This document shows positions 1 to 8,255 of a stretch of DNA of 64,000 bases, piece by piece (position 1 is the stretch's first letter; every line of letters begins with the position of its first letter). The DNA comes from Promicromonospora sukumoe 327MFSha3.1 (GTDB taxonomy: Bacteria; Actinomycetota; Actinomycetes; Actinomycetales; Cellulomonadaceae), in assembly GCF_000385135.1 (NCBI RefSeq), contig NZ_ARQM01000004.1:1-64000 (forward strand), written 5' to 3'. The notes beneath the pieces were generated by a model. That model ran no database searches and had not been told where the DNA came from. It worked only from the letters and a program-made list of their open reading frames with translations. Position numbers and translations under genes: made by a program.

Positions 1-230
1 GTGCCCCACACTGCGGCGTACTCCAGGTTCGCCGATTGCGCCGGCCACGGCCGTGACTGCACCGCCCGCGTGATCGTGAATCCGCCTGCGACCATCGCGT
101 CCAGACCGACCTCGCGAGTGTCGCCCTGTGCCACCGTGTTCGTGGCGATCAGGCCGACCATCCCCTTCGCTGACAGGAGCGAGGTCGCAATACGTCGTCG
201 CAGGTCAGGCACCCTGTCGTGGGTGAACAT
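1..230 (-). pseudogene. C-terminal part of a large DNA methyltransferase, truncated at its 5' side
   Basis: Read on the minus strand, this stretch gives RRRIATSLLSAKG, GMVGLIATNTVAQGDTREVG and AVQSRPWPAQSANLEYAAVW. I know these as the conserved block following the catalytic domain of large class I SAM-dependent N6-adenine DNA methyltransferases (MmeI/Eco57I-like, including the type used as DrmMI in class 1 DISARM). The reading runs off the window at base 1. Upstream it meets an in-frame TAG at 255-257 inside the recombinase gene, so the SAM-binding motif and the NPPY/F catalytic motif are missing. A fortuitous ATG lies at 230. The gene therefore looks cut by the recombinase-bearing DNA. No matching N-terminal half was found elsewhere in the window. 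The family call is from memory of conserved motifs; which system it belonged to is inference. Confidence 0.72.
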
Positions 231-1554
231 CAACCAAGTCCGTCGCTGCGTCCTCTATGCCCGCCTCAGCGTGACCAAGGAGGAATCTGTCTCGATCGCG
301 CGCCAGCTCGAATCCGGCCGCAAGTACGCAGAAGCCCGCGGATGGGAAGTCGTCGGCGAGTTCATCGACGACGGCGTCTCCGCGACAGTGAACCGTCCAG
401 AGGACCGCAAGGGCTGGGCCGCGCTTCTGGCGGCCGGGAAGTTCGATGCCGTCGTGATCTGGAAGGTCGACCGCCTCGCCCGTCGCGTTCTCGACTTCCT
501 TCATGCTGACGAGGCACTCCAGACTCGGGGCGCTGGCCTAGTGGCGGTCGAGGATCCCATCGACATGACGAGTCCGCAGGGCCGGGCCTTCGCGGTGATG
601 CTCGCCGTCTTCGGCGAGATGGAAGCCGAGGGCATCCGGGCGCGAGTCCGCGCGGCTCGCGCCCACCTCATCAAGGACGGTCGCTTCGTCGGAGGCGGCA
701 TTCCTTACGGATACCGATCGACCGAGAACCCCGACGGTCCTGGGCGGGTGTTGGAGAAGGACCCGGAGCGGATCGGCTGGCTCGGAGAGGCGGTGCGACT
801 CGCGCAGCACGGTGAGACTGTCAACGCGATCGCAACATGGCTTACTGCCCAGGAGGCGCCGCTCCCGGTGAGACGCAAGGCTCGCCTCGACCCGGAGAAT
901 CGCGCGTGGAATCGCCAGACCGTCGAGCAGCTCTTGCGGAACCCGATCCTGGCCGGGATGACGCCACACAACCCCGGCCGGGCGAAGAGCGACAAGCGGG
1001 CAGACCCATTCGCGGTTGTCCGCGACGAGCATGGTGCCCCAGTCATCGACGAGTCCCTCGCCCTCCTTACGTACGAGGAGTTCGAGCAACTACAGCACTC
1101 TCTGGACTCGCGCGACAGCCCCCAGGCTCGTAAGCGCTCTGAGCGCAAACCGACGAGCGCGTTCCTGTCGCGGGCCGTGCTCTGCGATGACTGCGACGTC
1201 TTTCTCTACCGAGGCACAAACCAGAAGCAGCCCGTTCTGTACTGCCCGCGGTGCCGTCAGACCATCGGACGCTCTCGCCTCGATTCGCACCTCGTTGACC
1301 GACTTCTGGCCGAACGTGGTGATGAGCCCCGTGCTGGATCGACTGTTCGGGAGCGCTGGGACGCGGCGGGCGCAAATGAACTGATCCGCCGCGAGATCCT
1401 TCTGTCGCAGACCGCGACACTGCGTGTGCGGCGTGGCGTGATCGGGCGTTACTTCGACAGCGAACGTGTGCTGTTGGAGTGGTTGCCATCAGCGTTGTCT
1501 GTCGAAAAATCGGAGCGGCCGGATGACGCGCTTGTCGTCGTGATGAGCGCGTGA
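223..1554 (+). CDS. Serine recombinase (resolvase/invertase family, large serine recombinase type)
   Basis: Catalyses site-specific DNA strand exchange through a serine-DNA intermediate. The N-terminal resolvase domain shows YARLS with the probable nucleophile Ser16, then VIWKVDRLARR and the PQGRAFAVMLAVFGEMEAE helix. A recombinase DNA-binding domain follows (GGGIPYGYRS, then VEQLLRNPILAGM). A zinc ribbon has LCDDC and YCPRC near residues 320-350. I start it at GTG 223 (443 aa), just before the resolvase fold. The reading frame stays open to base 1, but that stretch overlaps the methyltransferase fragment on the other strand and translates to arginine-rich non-homologous sequence. The stop at 1554 lies 150 bp before drmA. 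The gene sits exactly where the methyltransferase homology ends, as expected for an integrase next to its attachment site. Mobility of the island by this enzyme is inference. Confidence 0.88.
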   Translation: MNINQVRRCVLYARLSVTKEESVSIARQLESGRKYAEARGWEVVGEFIDDGVSATVNRPEDRKGWAALLAAGKFDAVVIWKVDRLARRVLDFLHADEALQTRGAGLVAVEDPIDMTSPQGRAFAVMLAVFGEMEAEGIRARVRAARAHLIKDGRFVGGGIPYGYRSTENPDGPGRVLEKDPERIGWLGEAVRLAQHGETVNAIATWLTAQEAPLPVRRKARLDPENRAWNRQTVEQLLRNPILAGMTPHNPGRAKSDKRADPFAVVRDEHGAPVIDESLALLTYEEFEQLQHSLDSRDSPQARKRSERKPTSAFLSRAVLCDDCDVFLYRGTNQKQPVLYCPRCRQTIGRSRLDSHLVDRLLAERGDEPRAGSTVRERWDAAGANELIRREILLSQTATLRVRRGVIGRYFDSERVLLEWLPSALSVEKSERPDDALVVVMSA

Positions 1555-1703
1555 TCCGAGAGCCGCGGGCCGTTCAGGGTCATGGACTACCGCGCTTCGG
1601 GGTGATCCCGCTGTCTCATGTCGCTTTCAGCAGGTTCGTGCCAGTGCTTCCCGCTACGGTGGTACCCGTCCCTGACCAGGCCATCTACAGGAGGCGACCC
1701 TTC

Positions 1704-4700
1704 ATGTCCGAGCTGGCTGAGGTGCCGTCGGGTAAGACGCCACCACCCGCTCGTCGGGAGTACGAACTCTCACACGTTCCGAGCGGCGAGTGGACCTCCT
1801 GGGACGTCCGGGAGAACTTCTCAGACATCTTGGAGCGTGAGCTGCTAGGTCCCGGCCACGGTGACGACGAACGGCTGGATGCCCCGCCGGATGTGCTGTA
1901 CCTGGTAGGGCGAATCGCGCCCGCAAAGCTGCTCGGCAAGGGCGTGGTCCGCAACGCCGACGGCGAGGACGGCGACGCGGACGTCGTCGAGGCCGAGGAA
2001 GCGGACCTCGGGCGGGGCGTGCCGGTGGGGACCGTCGAGGAAGCATCGTCGTCGGACGACGACGGCGTCGAGGACGCGCCAGTGCGCAAGGGGCTGATGA
2101 TCCCGGCGTCGATGGGGCTGCGCTTCCAGGTGCCGACGGACCTAGCGGCGGTGACGGTGCGGGCCGAGTGGGGCTCCTACAAGGTCGAAACGACCGACGA
2201 AATGGACCGTTCCGGCCGGCCGGTGCGGAAGTACGCCCGCACGCAGCACGTGCACTCGATAGAGCTCGACCTGCGGTCTCTCACGCACGGGACGACGAAG
2301 GACCTGTCACTCGAGGAAGCGGTCATCGTCCGGGTGGACGTCATGGACGACGTCGTCGGCTCCGCGAGCCGTCGCATCGTCGAACTGGCGCTGTGCAACG
2401 ACCGGGTCTCGCCGCGACGTATCCCTACCGACATGTGGATGTACCAGACCCGCCTACACGTCGATGCGGGCGGGCAGGCGGTCTTCCTGCCGGTGTCCGA
2501 CATACTCGACGACCCAGTGGCCCTGGATCCCGACGACGCGGAGTTGCGGCGGCTGCAGCTGCAGTACCGGGATCGACTGCAGTTCGCCGTCGGCAGGACC
2601 TGTTCGGCGGACTGGACCGTCGCTACTGGTGCCCGTCGTGCGACCCAGGTGCGGACGACGTGGCTGCCGGTCTCAGAGACCCCGCAGACACATGCGCGGG
2701 AGATATCCGGGGCTCTGCTCGACATGGTCGCGCTATCGACAGCCTCGGCCGAGACCCTGGAGGCCGGGCTGCGCCCCGTGGTCACGGGTTATCGCGCCTG
2801 GCTCGACGAGCAGGAATCGACCGCGGAAACCCTGCCGGAGCATCTGCGGGAGGTCGCCGCGGACACGATCCAGGACGCTCGCAAGGTCGCCACTCAGCTG
2901 GGGCGCGGTCTGGACTTTCTACTGAGCGACGATGAGGCACTACGGTGCTTCCGGTTCATGAACAGAGTCATGGCCGATCAGCGCATGCAGTCACAGGTCG
3001 CTGCGCTGCGGACGACAAGACCGGACCTCTCGCTTGCAGAGGCTCGTGCCGAGGTGGAGGAGAGAGGCCCGAGCGCGCACTCGTGGCGTACGTTCCAGCT
3101 CGCCTTCGTCCTCATGCAGATCGAGGCGCTGGCCGTGCCCGGCCTGGTGCGGCGTTCTTCGGACGGTGCTCGTGCGGAGCTCCTGTTCTTCCCGACCGGC
3201 GGCGGCAAGACCGAGGCGTACCTGGGCTTGGCGGCATTCACCTTCGCTATCCGACGGCGCCAAGGCGTCGTCGGTTCGGTCGACGGCGACCTGGACGGGA
3301 GCGACGGCGTCGCAGTCCTGATGCGCTACACACTGCGCTTGCTGACAGCCCAGCAGTTCCAGCGTGCCACCGCGTTGGTGTGTGCGGCGGAGGTCGCACG
3401 TCAGGAGGACCCGGAGGCATGGGGGACGACGCCGTTCCGGATCGGCCTGTGGGTCGGGACGTCGGTGTCGCCGAAGCGGTACCAGGAGGCGGAGGAACAG
3501 CTCAAGAAGGCAGCCGAGCTCAACTCAAAGTATGGCCTGACGGTACTGCAGCTCCAGCGCTGCCCGTGGTGCGGCACCCCGATCGAGGGGGCAAAGCACG
3601 TCAAAGGCGATCCGGTCACGGCCCGAATCCTCGTGTACTGCGGCGACCGGTTCGGCGATTGCCCGTTCTCGATGCGTGACGGCGGGGAGGGCCTGCCGGT
3701 CCTGACGGTGGATGAGGAGATCTACCGGCTCACGCCGTCGTTCGTCATCGCGACCGTCGACAAGTTCGCACGCCTGGCTCGCGAGGGCGAGGCTGCCGCG
3801 CTGTTCGGATATGTCGGTCGGCGGTGCGACCGGCACGGGTACGTCCACGAGGACTACGACGGCTGCTCGGTCGCGACCGGGGGCACGCACCCGAGCAACG
3901 GTGCCTACGGCGCGGCGCGGGTCCGGAAGACTGGCCGGCTTCGGCCGCCGGATCTGATCATCCAGGACGAGCTGCACCTGATCACCGGGGCGCTCGGCAC
4001 GGCCGTCGGCGCGTTCGAGATGGCGATCGACGTGCTTGCCACCTGGGACCAGGTCGACGGGACCCCAGTCCGGCCGCTCGTCGTCGCCTCTACGGCGACC
4101 GTCCGCAACGCGGTCGATCAAGTCAAGGCGTTGTACGGGCGCAGGGTCACGATGTTCCCGCCGCAAGTCCTCGACGTCGCCGACACGTTCTTTTCTCGCG
4201 AGGTGCCCGTCACCCTGCAGACACCAGGGCGCCGCTACGTTGGGGTGAGCACCACCGGAGTGCGTCTGACTGCGGCGGAGATCGTCGTCTCGTCCAACCT
4301 GCTGTCAGTCGGACAGCTCATGATGGACCGCGCCGGGAAGCCCGCGGACCCGTACATGACGCTCGTCGGCTACTTCAACGCGACCCGTGAGCTGGCCGGC
4401 ATGGCCCGCTACGTCGCCGACGACGTGCAGACAGCGATCAGCCGGCCCCGGCGTGGGAAGTATTTCCCGTTCCGTTACGGCACCGTTGGCGCGTTGAACG
4501 TCGCCGAACTGACCTCCCGCATCGCCTCGACCGAGATCAGCGGGAACCTCGACCAGATGGCCGTCGGGTTCGACCCGGAATTCGACAGCACCGCCAGCCG
4601 GGTTGCATGGCGTGCGTTGACCGATGCCGAGAAGAAGACTCGGTCGCGCGAGGTGCTGCCGTTCGACGTGGTGCTCGCTACCTCGATGCTGCAGGTCGGC

Positions 4701-5447
4701 GTCGACGTTTCCCGGCTCGGACTGATGCTGATGGTCGGGCAGCCGAAGAACACCGCCGAGTACATCCAGGCATCCTCCCGTGTTGGCCGCGAGGCCCGTT
4801 GGCCCGGCCTCGTGGTGACGCTCGGAAACTGGGCCCGTCCGCGAGACCTGGCGCACTTCGAGCAGTTCCGGTACTACCACGAGACTTTCTACGCGCAGGT
4901 GGAGCCGCTGTCCGTCACGCCCTACTCGCTGACCTCATTGGAACGGTCGCTCGACGGCGTACTCGTCTCCGCTGCCCGCGTCCTCGATGCGCCGCGCGGT
5001 GAGGAGGGATTGTCGCCAGAGCGGAACGCTGGGTGGATCGAGGACGCGGCGGACCGTATCGAGGCTCTCGCTGAGCGGCTCGTCGCGCGAGCGACGGTTG
5101 CCGCGGGCGAGGAAGCTGCGCATGAGGTATCCGAGCTGCTGAACAACCGGATCGGGAAGTGGAAGGCACGCCGCAAGATTGTCGCCGTGGACCAGCACAG
5201 GCTCGTCTACGAGAAGGTGGGCGACGGTTCCAAGTTCGCTGCGCTCCTCCGGTCCGCGGAGAACCGCAGCACTGGTGAGGGTGTGAGTCACGTGCCGTTC
5301 GTGGTGGCGAATTCGATGCGTGAGGTGCAGCCGGAGATCAACCTCCTGGTGACCCCGATGAAGGAGAAGCTCATGGCGCGCGAGCTGTACGACGCACCGT
5401 CCTGGGGTGCTTCCGAGACCACGGCTGTGGACGGAGGCGACCGATGA
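1704..5447 (+). CDS. drmA: DISARM helicase DrmA
   Basis: Large superfamily 2 helicase-like protein of the DISARM anti-phage system, where DrmA and DrmB are thought to form the DNA-recognising core. Visible motifs are Walker A FFPTGGGKTEAYLGL (about residues 494-508), RYTLRLLTAQQFQRA, DELHL in place of DEAD/H (about 755), SATV-type motif STAT (about 795), and the motif V/VI block ATSMLQVGVDV...SSRVGRE (about 992-1025). A cysteine insertion, CPWCG...YCGDRFGDC, lies near 620-650. Length 1247 aa fits DrmA. ATG 1704 is chosen because AGGAGG lies 9 nt upstream; the in-frame GTG at 1551 would add an unrelated 51-residue leader. The stop overlaps the drmB start (ATGA), implying translational coupling. 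No methylase gene is adjacent. Confidence 0.88.
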   Translation: MSELAEVPSGKTPPPARREYELSHVPSGEWTSWDVRENFSDILERELLGPGHGDDERLDAPPDVLYLVGRIAPAKLLGKGVVRNADGEDGDADVVEAEEADLGRGVPVGTVEEASSSDDDGVEDAPVRKGLMIPASMGLRFQVPTDLAAVTVRAEWGSYKVETTDEMDRSGRPVRKYARTQHVHSIELDLRSLTHGTTKDLSLEEAVIVRVDVMDDVVGSASRRIVELALCNDRVSPRRIPTDMWMYQTRLHVDAGGQAVFLPVSDILDDPVALDPDDAELRRLQLQYRDRLQFAVGRTCSADWTVATGARRATQVRTTWLPVSETPQTHAREISGALLDMVALSTASAETLEAGLRPVVTGYRAWLDEQESTAETLPEHLREVAADTIQDARKVATQLGRGLDFLLSDDEALRCFRFMNRVMADQRMQSQVAALRTTRPDLSLAEARAEVEERGPSAHSWRTFQLAFVLMQIEALAVPGLVRRSSDGARAELLFFPTGGGKTEAYLGLAAFTFAIRRRQGVVGSVDGDLDGSDGVAVLMRYTLRLLTAQQFQRATALVCAAEVARQEDPEAWGTTPFRIGLWVGTSVSPKRYQEAEEQLKKAAELNSKYGLTVLQLQRCPWCGTPIEGAKHVKGDPVTARILVYCGDRFGDCPFSMRDGGEGLPVLTVDEEIYRLTPSFVIATVDKFARLAREGEAAALFGYVGRRCDRHGYVHEDYDGCSVATGGTHPSNGAYGAARVRKTGRLRPPDLIIQDELHLITGALGTAVGAFEMAIDVLATWDQVDGTPVRPLVVASTATVRNAVDQVKALYGRRVTMFPPQVLDVADTFFSREVPVTLQTPGRRYVGVSTTGVRLTAAEIVVSSNLLSVGQLMMDRAGKPADPYMTLVGYFNATRELAGMARYVADDVQTAISRPRRGKYFPFRYGTVGALNVAELTSRIASTEISGNLDQMAVGFDPEFDSTASRVAWRALTDAEKKTRSREVLPFDVVLATSMLQVGVDVSRLGLMLMVGQPKNTAEYIQASSRVGREARWPGLVVTLGNWARPRDLAHFEQFRYYHETFYAQVEPLSVTPYSLTSLERSLDGVLVSAARVLDAPRGEEGLSPERNAGWIEDAADRIEALAERLVARATVAAGEEAAHEVSELLNNRIGKWKARRKIVAVDQHRLVYEKVGDGSKFAALLRSAENRSTGEGVSHVPFVVANSMREVQPEINLLVTPMKEKLMARELYDAPSWGASETTAVDGGDR

Positions 5448-7516
5448 CTGAGGTGACGCAACAAAGAACGCTGCCGCCAAACCCGGTGGATGACGGCCTC
5501 GACCCCCTGGGCGACCTGGACGCGATCGACGCGCAGAAGGCGACGAAGAATCGGGCGAAGGTCGGCTCGGCTCGGCCGTCGTCGTTGCTGTACACGTACG
5601 GGCCTGGCGCGATCATGGACCTGCCGCACTTCACGGTCATGCCCGCTGGGCTCGACGACTGGGAGAAAGTCTGGGCTCGGCGTCCCTCCGTGCCCACGAT
5701 CCATGCGCCGCGTCTGCTCGACGCCGTGCGGCGCTTCCCTGGCCACTGGAACGTCGGCGAGCTGCGGCCGTTCCCGTGGGCGCCTAAGCAGACCCAGTTC
5801 TCCAAAGAGACGGACGACCTCGGCGTGCCCGCTCGTGTCTTCCCCCAGTGGCTGCGCTGCCCCGGCTGCGATCTGCTCGGGCCGCTAACACGGTTCGACT
5901 ACGTCAACACGAACCCGTTCCGGCCCGACCGCGCCCGCTTCGAGCACGCTGGATGTCCGAAAGCACCCAAGGGCCGTAAGGTCGGCATCCAGGCAGTTCC
6001 CGCGCGCTACCTGCTGGCCTGCCCAGATGGGCACCTCGACGAATTCCCCTACGACTGGTGGGTCCACGAGGGCGGCTACTGTCCGACGCCCGGCGTCACC
6101 AGCGCAACCCTCAAGATGACCGAACGCGCCGGAGGCAAGGGTGCCTCCGCGACCGTGCACTGCGCACCGTGCGGGGCGTCGCGGCCCATGAACCAGGCCC
6201 AGGGTGAGGTCGGGCGAGCGAAGCTCCCCGCCTGCCGTGCCAGGCACCCGCACCTGGGAATGTTCGACCCGCGCGGTTGCACCGCCGAGACGCGCCTCAT
6301 GCTGCTCGGCGCGTCGAACCTGTGGTTTGCTGCGACCCAGTCCATCGTCGTCATGCCTGAGGCGGAGAAGGCCGTGCCCTCGACGCTTGGGTTCCAGCTC
6401 CTGGAAGCCGTTGGCGCCAAGCGCCTCGAGAAGTACGGCGATGACTTGGCCCGCTACCGCGACTACCTCGACGAGGAGGACTCGCCGCTCGCGGCCTGGA
6501 GCGACGAACAGCTCGCCGCGGCGATCACGCAGGCGCATGAGCCTGAACCCACAGCCGAAGAACAGCTCGTGGCGCTGGGGGAGTGGGACCCGATCGATCT
6601 GCTCGTGCCCGAGTGGAACTATCTCCAGATAGATCCCATCGGGCCTCGGCACGAGGGTGATGCGCTCAGCGGGCTGGCACTCACGAAGCAGCCCGTCCAC
6701 GCGAACCTGTCCAGTCGTGGTGTGTCCCGGGTCCTTTCCGTGGACCGGCTGCGGAAGGTCAACGCCGTCGTCGGATTTACCCGCATCGATGAGATGGAAC
6801 GCGCCAACGACATGCCCGCCCGCATCGTCCCACTCACCCGTTCCGGACGCCCGACCTGGACCGTCGCCACTTTGGACAAGGGCGAGGGCGTCTATCTGCA
6901 GCTCGACGAGGGCCGCGTGACAGCCTGGGAGCAGCGCGTGCTGGACGCACGCTCCTGGCGTGCCGATGCCGTCGATCTGTGGGAGGCCCATCGGGAGTCC
7001 CACGAGCGCAACTTTGCGAACCGGTACTCCGACACCGCCGTCGGTGACGCCGAAGGCCGCTTCAAGCCACCGCGCTACTGGCTGCTGCACACGCTCTCAC
7101 ACGTACTCATCCGAGAGATGGCGATGTACTCGGGATACTCCGCTGCTTCGCTCTCCGAGCGCGTCTACGCATGGGACGAGACCGACGACCGCCCGCCGGC
7201 GGCTGGGCTCATGATCATCACCACGGCCTCGGACTCCGACGGGACGCTCGGCGGGCTCGTGCAGCTGTCCAAGCCGGAGAAGCTGAAGCGTGTCCTGGAG
7301 CGAGCGTTGACGCGAGCTCGGCGATGCTCGTCGGACCCGGTCTGCGGGCAGCGAGTCCCGAAGGAACCCGAGGACTTCCTGCATGGGGCCGCCTGCCACA
7401 CATGCGCGATGGCGTCGGAGACCTCGTGCGAGCGGGCCAACCGGTTCCTCGACCGCCGGTTCCTTGTCAACCTTCCCGGGTTCATGGGGTACGGGTTCTT
7501 CGAGCAGAGTGCCTGA
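5444..7516 (+). CDS. drmB: DISARM protein DrmB (DUF1998 domain)
   Basis: Second core DISARM component, 690 aa. The N-terminal part has RPSSLLYTYGPGAIMDLP, which I recognise as the usual beginning of DrmB-like proteins. Zinc-ribbon-like cysteines follow (CPGC near 140, CAPC near 240). The C-terminal DUF1998 region carries KPPRYWLLHTLSHVLIREMA and the cysteine cluster CHTCAMASETSCERANRFLD with LVNLPGF. DrmB is reported to associate with DrmA and to load it on DNA; no enzymatic motif is evident here. It starts 4 bp inside drmA and overlaps drmC by 8 bp, so the three genes form one transcription and translation unit. Confidence 0.88.
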   Translation: MTEVTQQRTLPPNPVDDGLDPLGDLDAIDAQKATKNRAKVGSARPSSLLYTYGPGAIMDLPHFTVMPAGLDDWEKVWARRPSVPTIHAPRLLDAVRRFPGHWNVGELRPFPWAPKQTQFSKETDDLGVPARVFPQWLRCPGCDLLGPLTRFDYVNTNPFRPDRARFEHAGCPKAPKGRKVGIQAVPARYLLACPDGHLDEFPYDWWVHEGGYCPTPGVTSATLKMTERAGGKGASATVHCAPCGASRPMNQAQGEVGRAKLPACRARHPHLGMFDPRGCTAETRLMLLGASNLWFAATQSIVVMPEAEKAVPSTLGFQLLEAVGAKRLEKYGDDLARYRDYLDEEDSPLAAWSDEQLAAAITQAHEPEPTAEEQLVALGEWDPIDLLVPEWNYLQIDPIGPRHEGDALSGLALTKQPVHANLSSRGVSRVLSVDRLRKVNAVVGFTRIDEMERANDMPARIVPLTRSGRPTWTVATLDKGEGVYLQLDEGRVTAWEQRVLDARSWRADAVDLWEAHRESHERNFANRYSDTAVGDAEGRFKPPRYWLLHTLSHVLIREMAMYSGYSAASLSERVYAWDETDDRPPAAGLMIITTASDSDGTLGGLVQLSKPEKLKRVLERALTRARRCSSDPVCGQRVPKEPEDFLHGAACHTCAMASETSCERANRFLDRRFLVNLPGFMGYGFFEQSA

Positions 7517-8252
7517 CCGCGTCTCCGTGACAGCGAACGAGGAAGAAGCGGTGACCCGGCTCGGGGCGCTGCTGACCGGGACCGAGGCCCGGCTCGCTGC
7601 CCAAGCACTCGGTGAGGGGGAGTCCGTGTCCTCGGCGTTCGGCATCGTCGAAGCCGGACGTCGCGCGGAGGCCCTCGAGCTCGTCGCCGCCGCAGGGTTG
7701 CGTGCCCGGCGAGACGTCCTCATCACTGTGCTGCGCGGCATCGAGGGCGCGCGATTCCGTGCCACGAGAGTGGACACGCTGTGGACCATGCCCGCACACC
7801 TCGCCGGGAGCGGAGGCCTCACGTCGTCACTCGTCGAGCTCGTCGACAGGGCACGCGAGTCGATCGTGTGCTCGACGTTCAACTTCCAACGCACGTCAGG
7901 GATGTGGGTTGCGCTGCGACAGGTTGCCTTACGGCCAGAAACGAGCGTGCGCATCTACCTCGACTCGGCCGCTGCCGCTGGCGGTCGGGCGGCGTCTCCT
8001 GAGGATGTTGCCGTGCAGTTGGCACCAGCTGTCGTGCTGGCGACCGGGACCTTCGATGGCAAGCCGGTCCGCAACCATGCGAAGTTCGTGTCGATCGACC
8101 ACCGGTGGGTTGTGATCACCAGCGCGAACTTCTCCTGGAGCGCCGAGTACGGAAACGTCGAGCTAGGCGTCGTCATCGACGACCCGAACCTGGCCGACCG
8201 GATCGAGCGGGAGATGCGCGATGCCGAGGACATCGTCTACAAGCATGCTTGA
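7509..8252 (+). CDS. drmC: DISARM phospholipase-D-like protein DrmC
   Basis: Third gene of the drmABC core, about 247 aa with GTG 7509 as start (GTG 7527 is also possible). It contains one PLD/HKD signature: HAKFVSID (about 190-197) followed by SANFSWSAEYGN. The conserved His, Lys, Asp and Asn of PLD-family nucleases are present. An upstream half-motif region, ESIVCSTFNFQ, resembles the first beta-strand of PLD folds. DrmC is a putative nuclease, dispensable in some tested DISARM systems. It overlaps the drmB stop. The stop at 8252 faces the UvrD gene stop with 3 bp between, so any terminator must lie in coding DNA. Confidence 0.85.
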   Translation: MPDRVSVTANEEEAVTRLGALLTGTEARLAAQALGEGESVSSAFGIVEAGRRAEALELVAAAGLRARRDVLITVLRGIEGARFRATRVDTLWTMPAHLAGSGGLTSSLVELVDRARESIVCSTFNFQRTSGMWVALRQVALRPETSVRIYLDSAAAAGGRAASPEDVAVQLAPAVVLATGTFDGKPVRNHAKFVSIDHRWVVITSANFSWSAEYGNVELGVVIDDPNLADRIEREMRDAEDIVYKHA

Positions 8253-8255
8253 CAC

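Noticed and set aside
1-222. Recombinase reading frame extended to base 1 with a GTG start
   Set aside because: The extra 74 residues are arginine/proline-rich, precede the resolvase fold, and lie antisense to a clear methyltransferase fragment.
1551-1703. Longer drmA start at GTG 1551
   Set aside because: ATG 1704 has AGGAGG at ideal spacing; the added residues are not DrmA-like.
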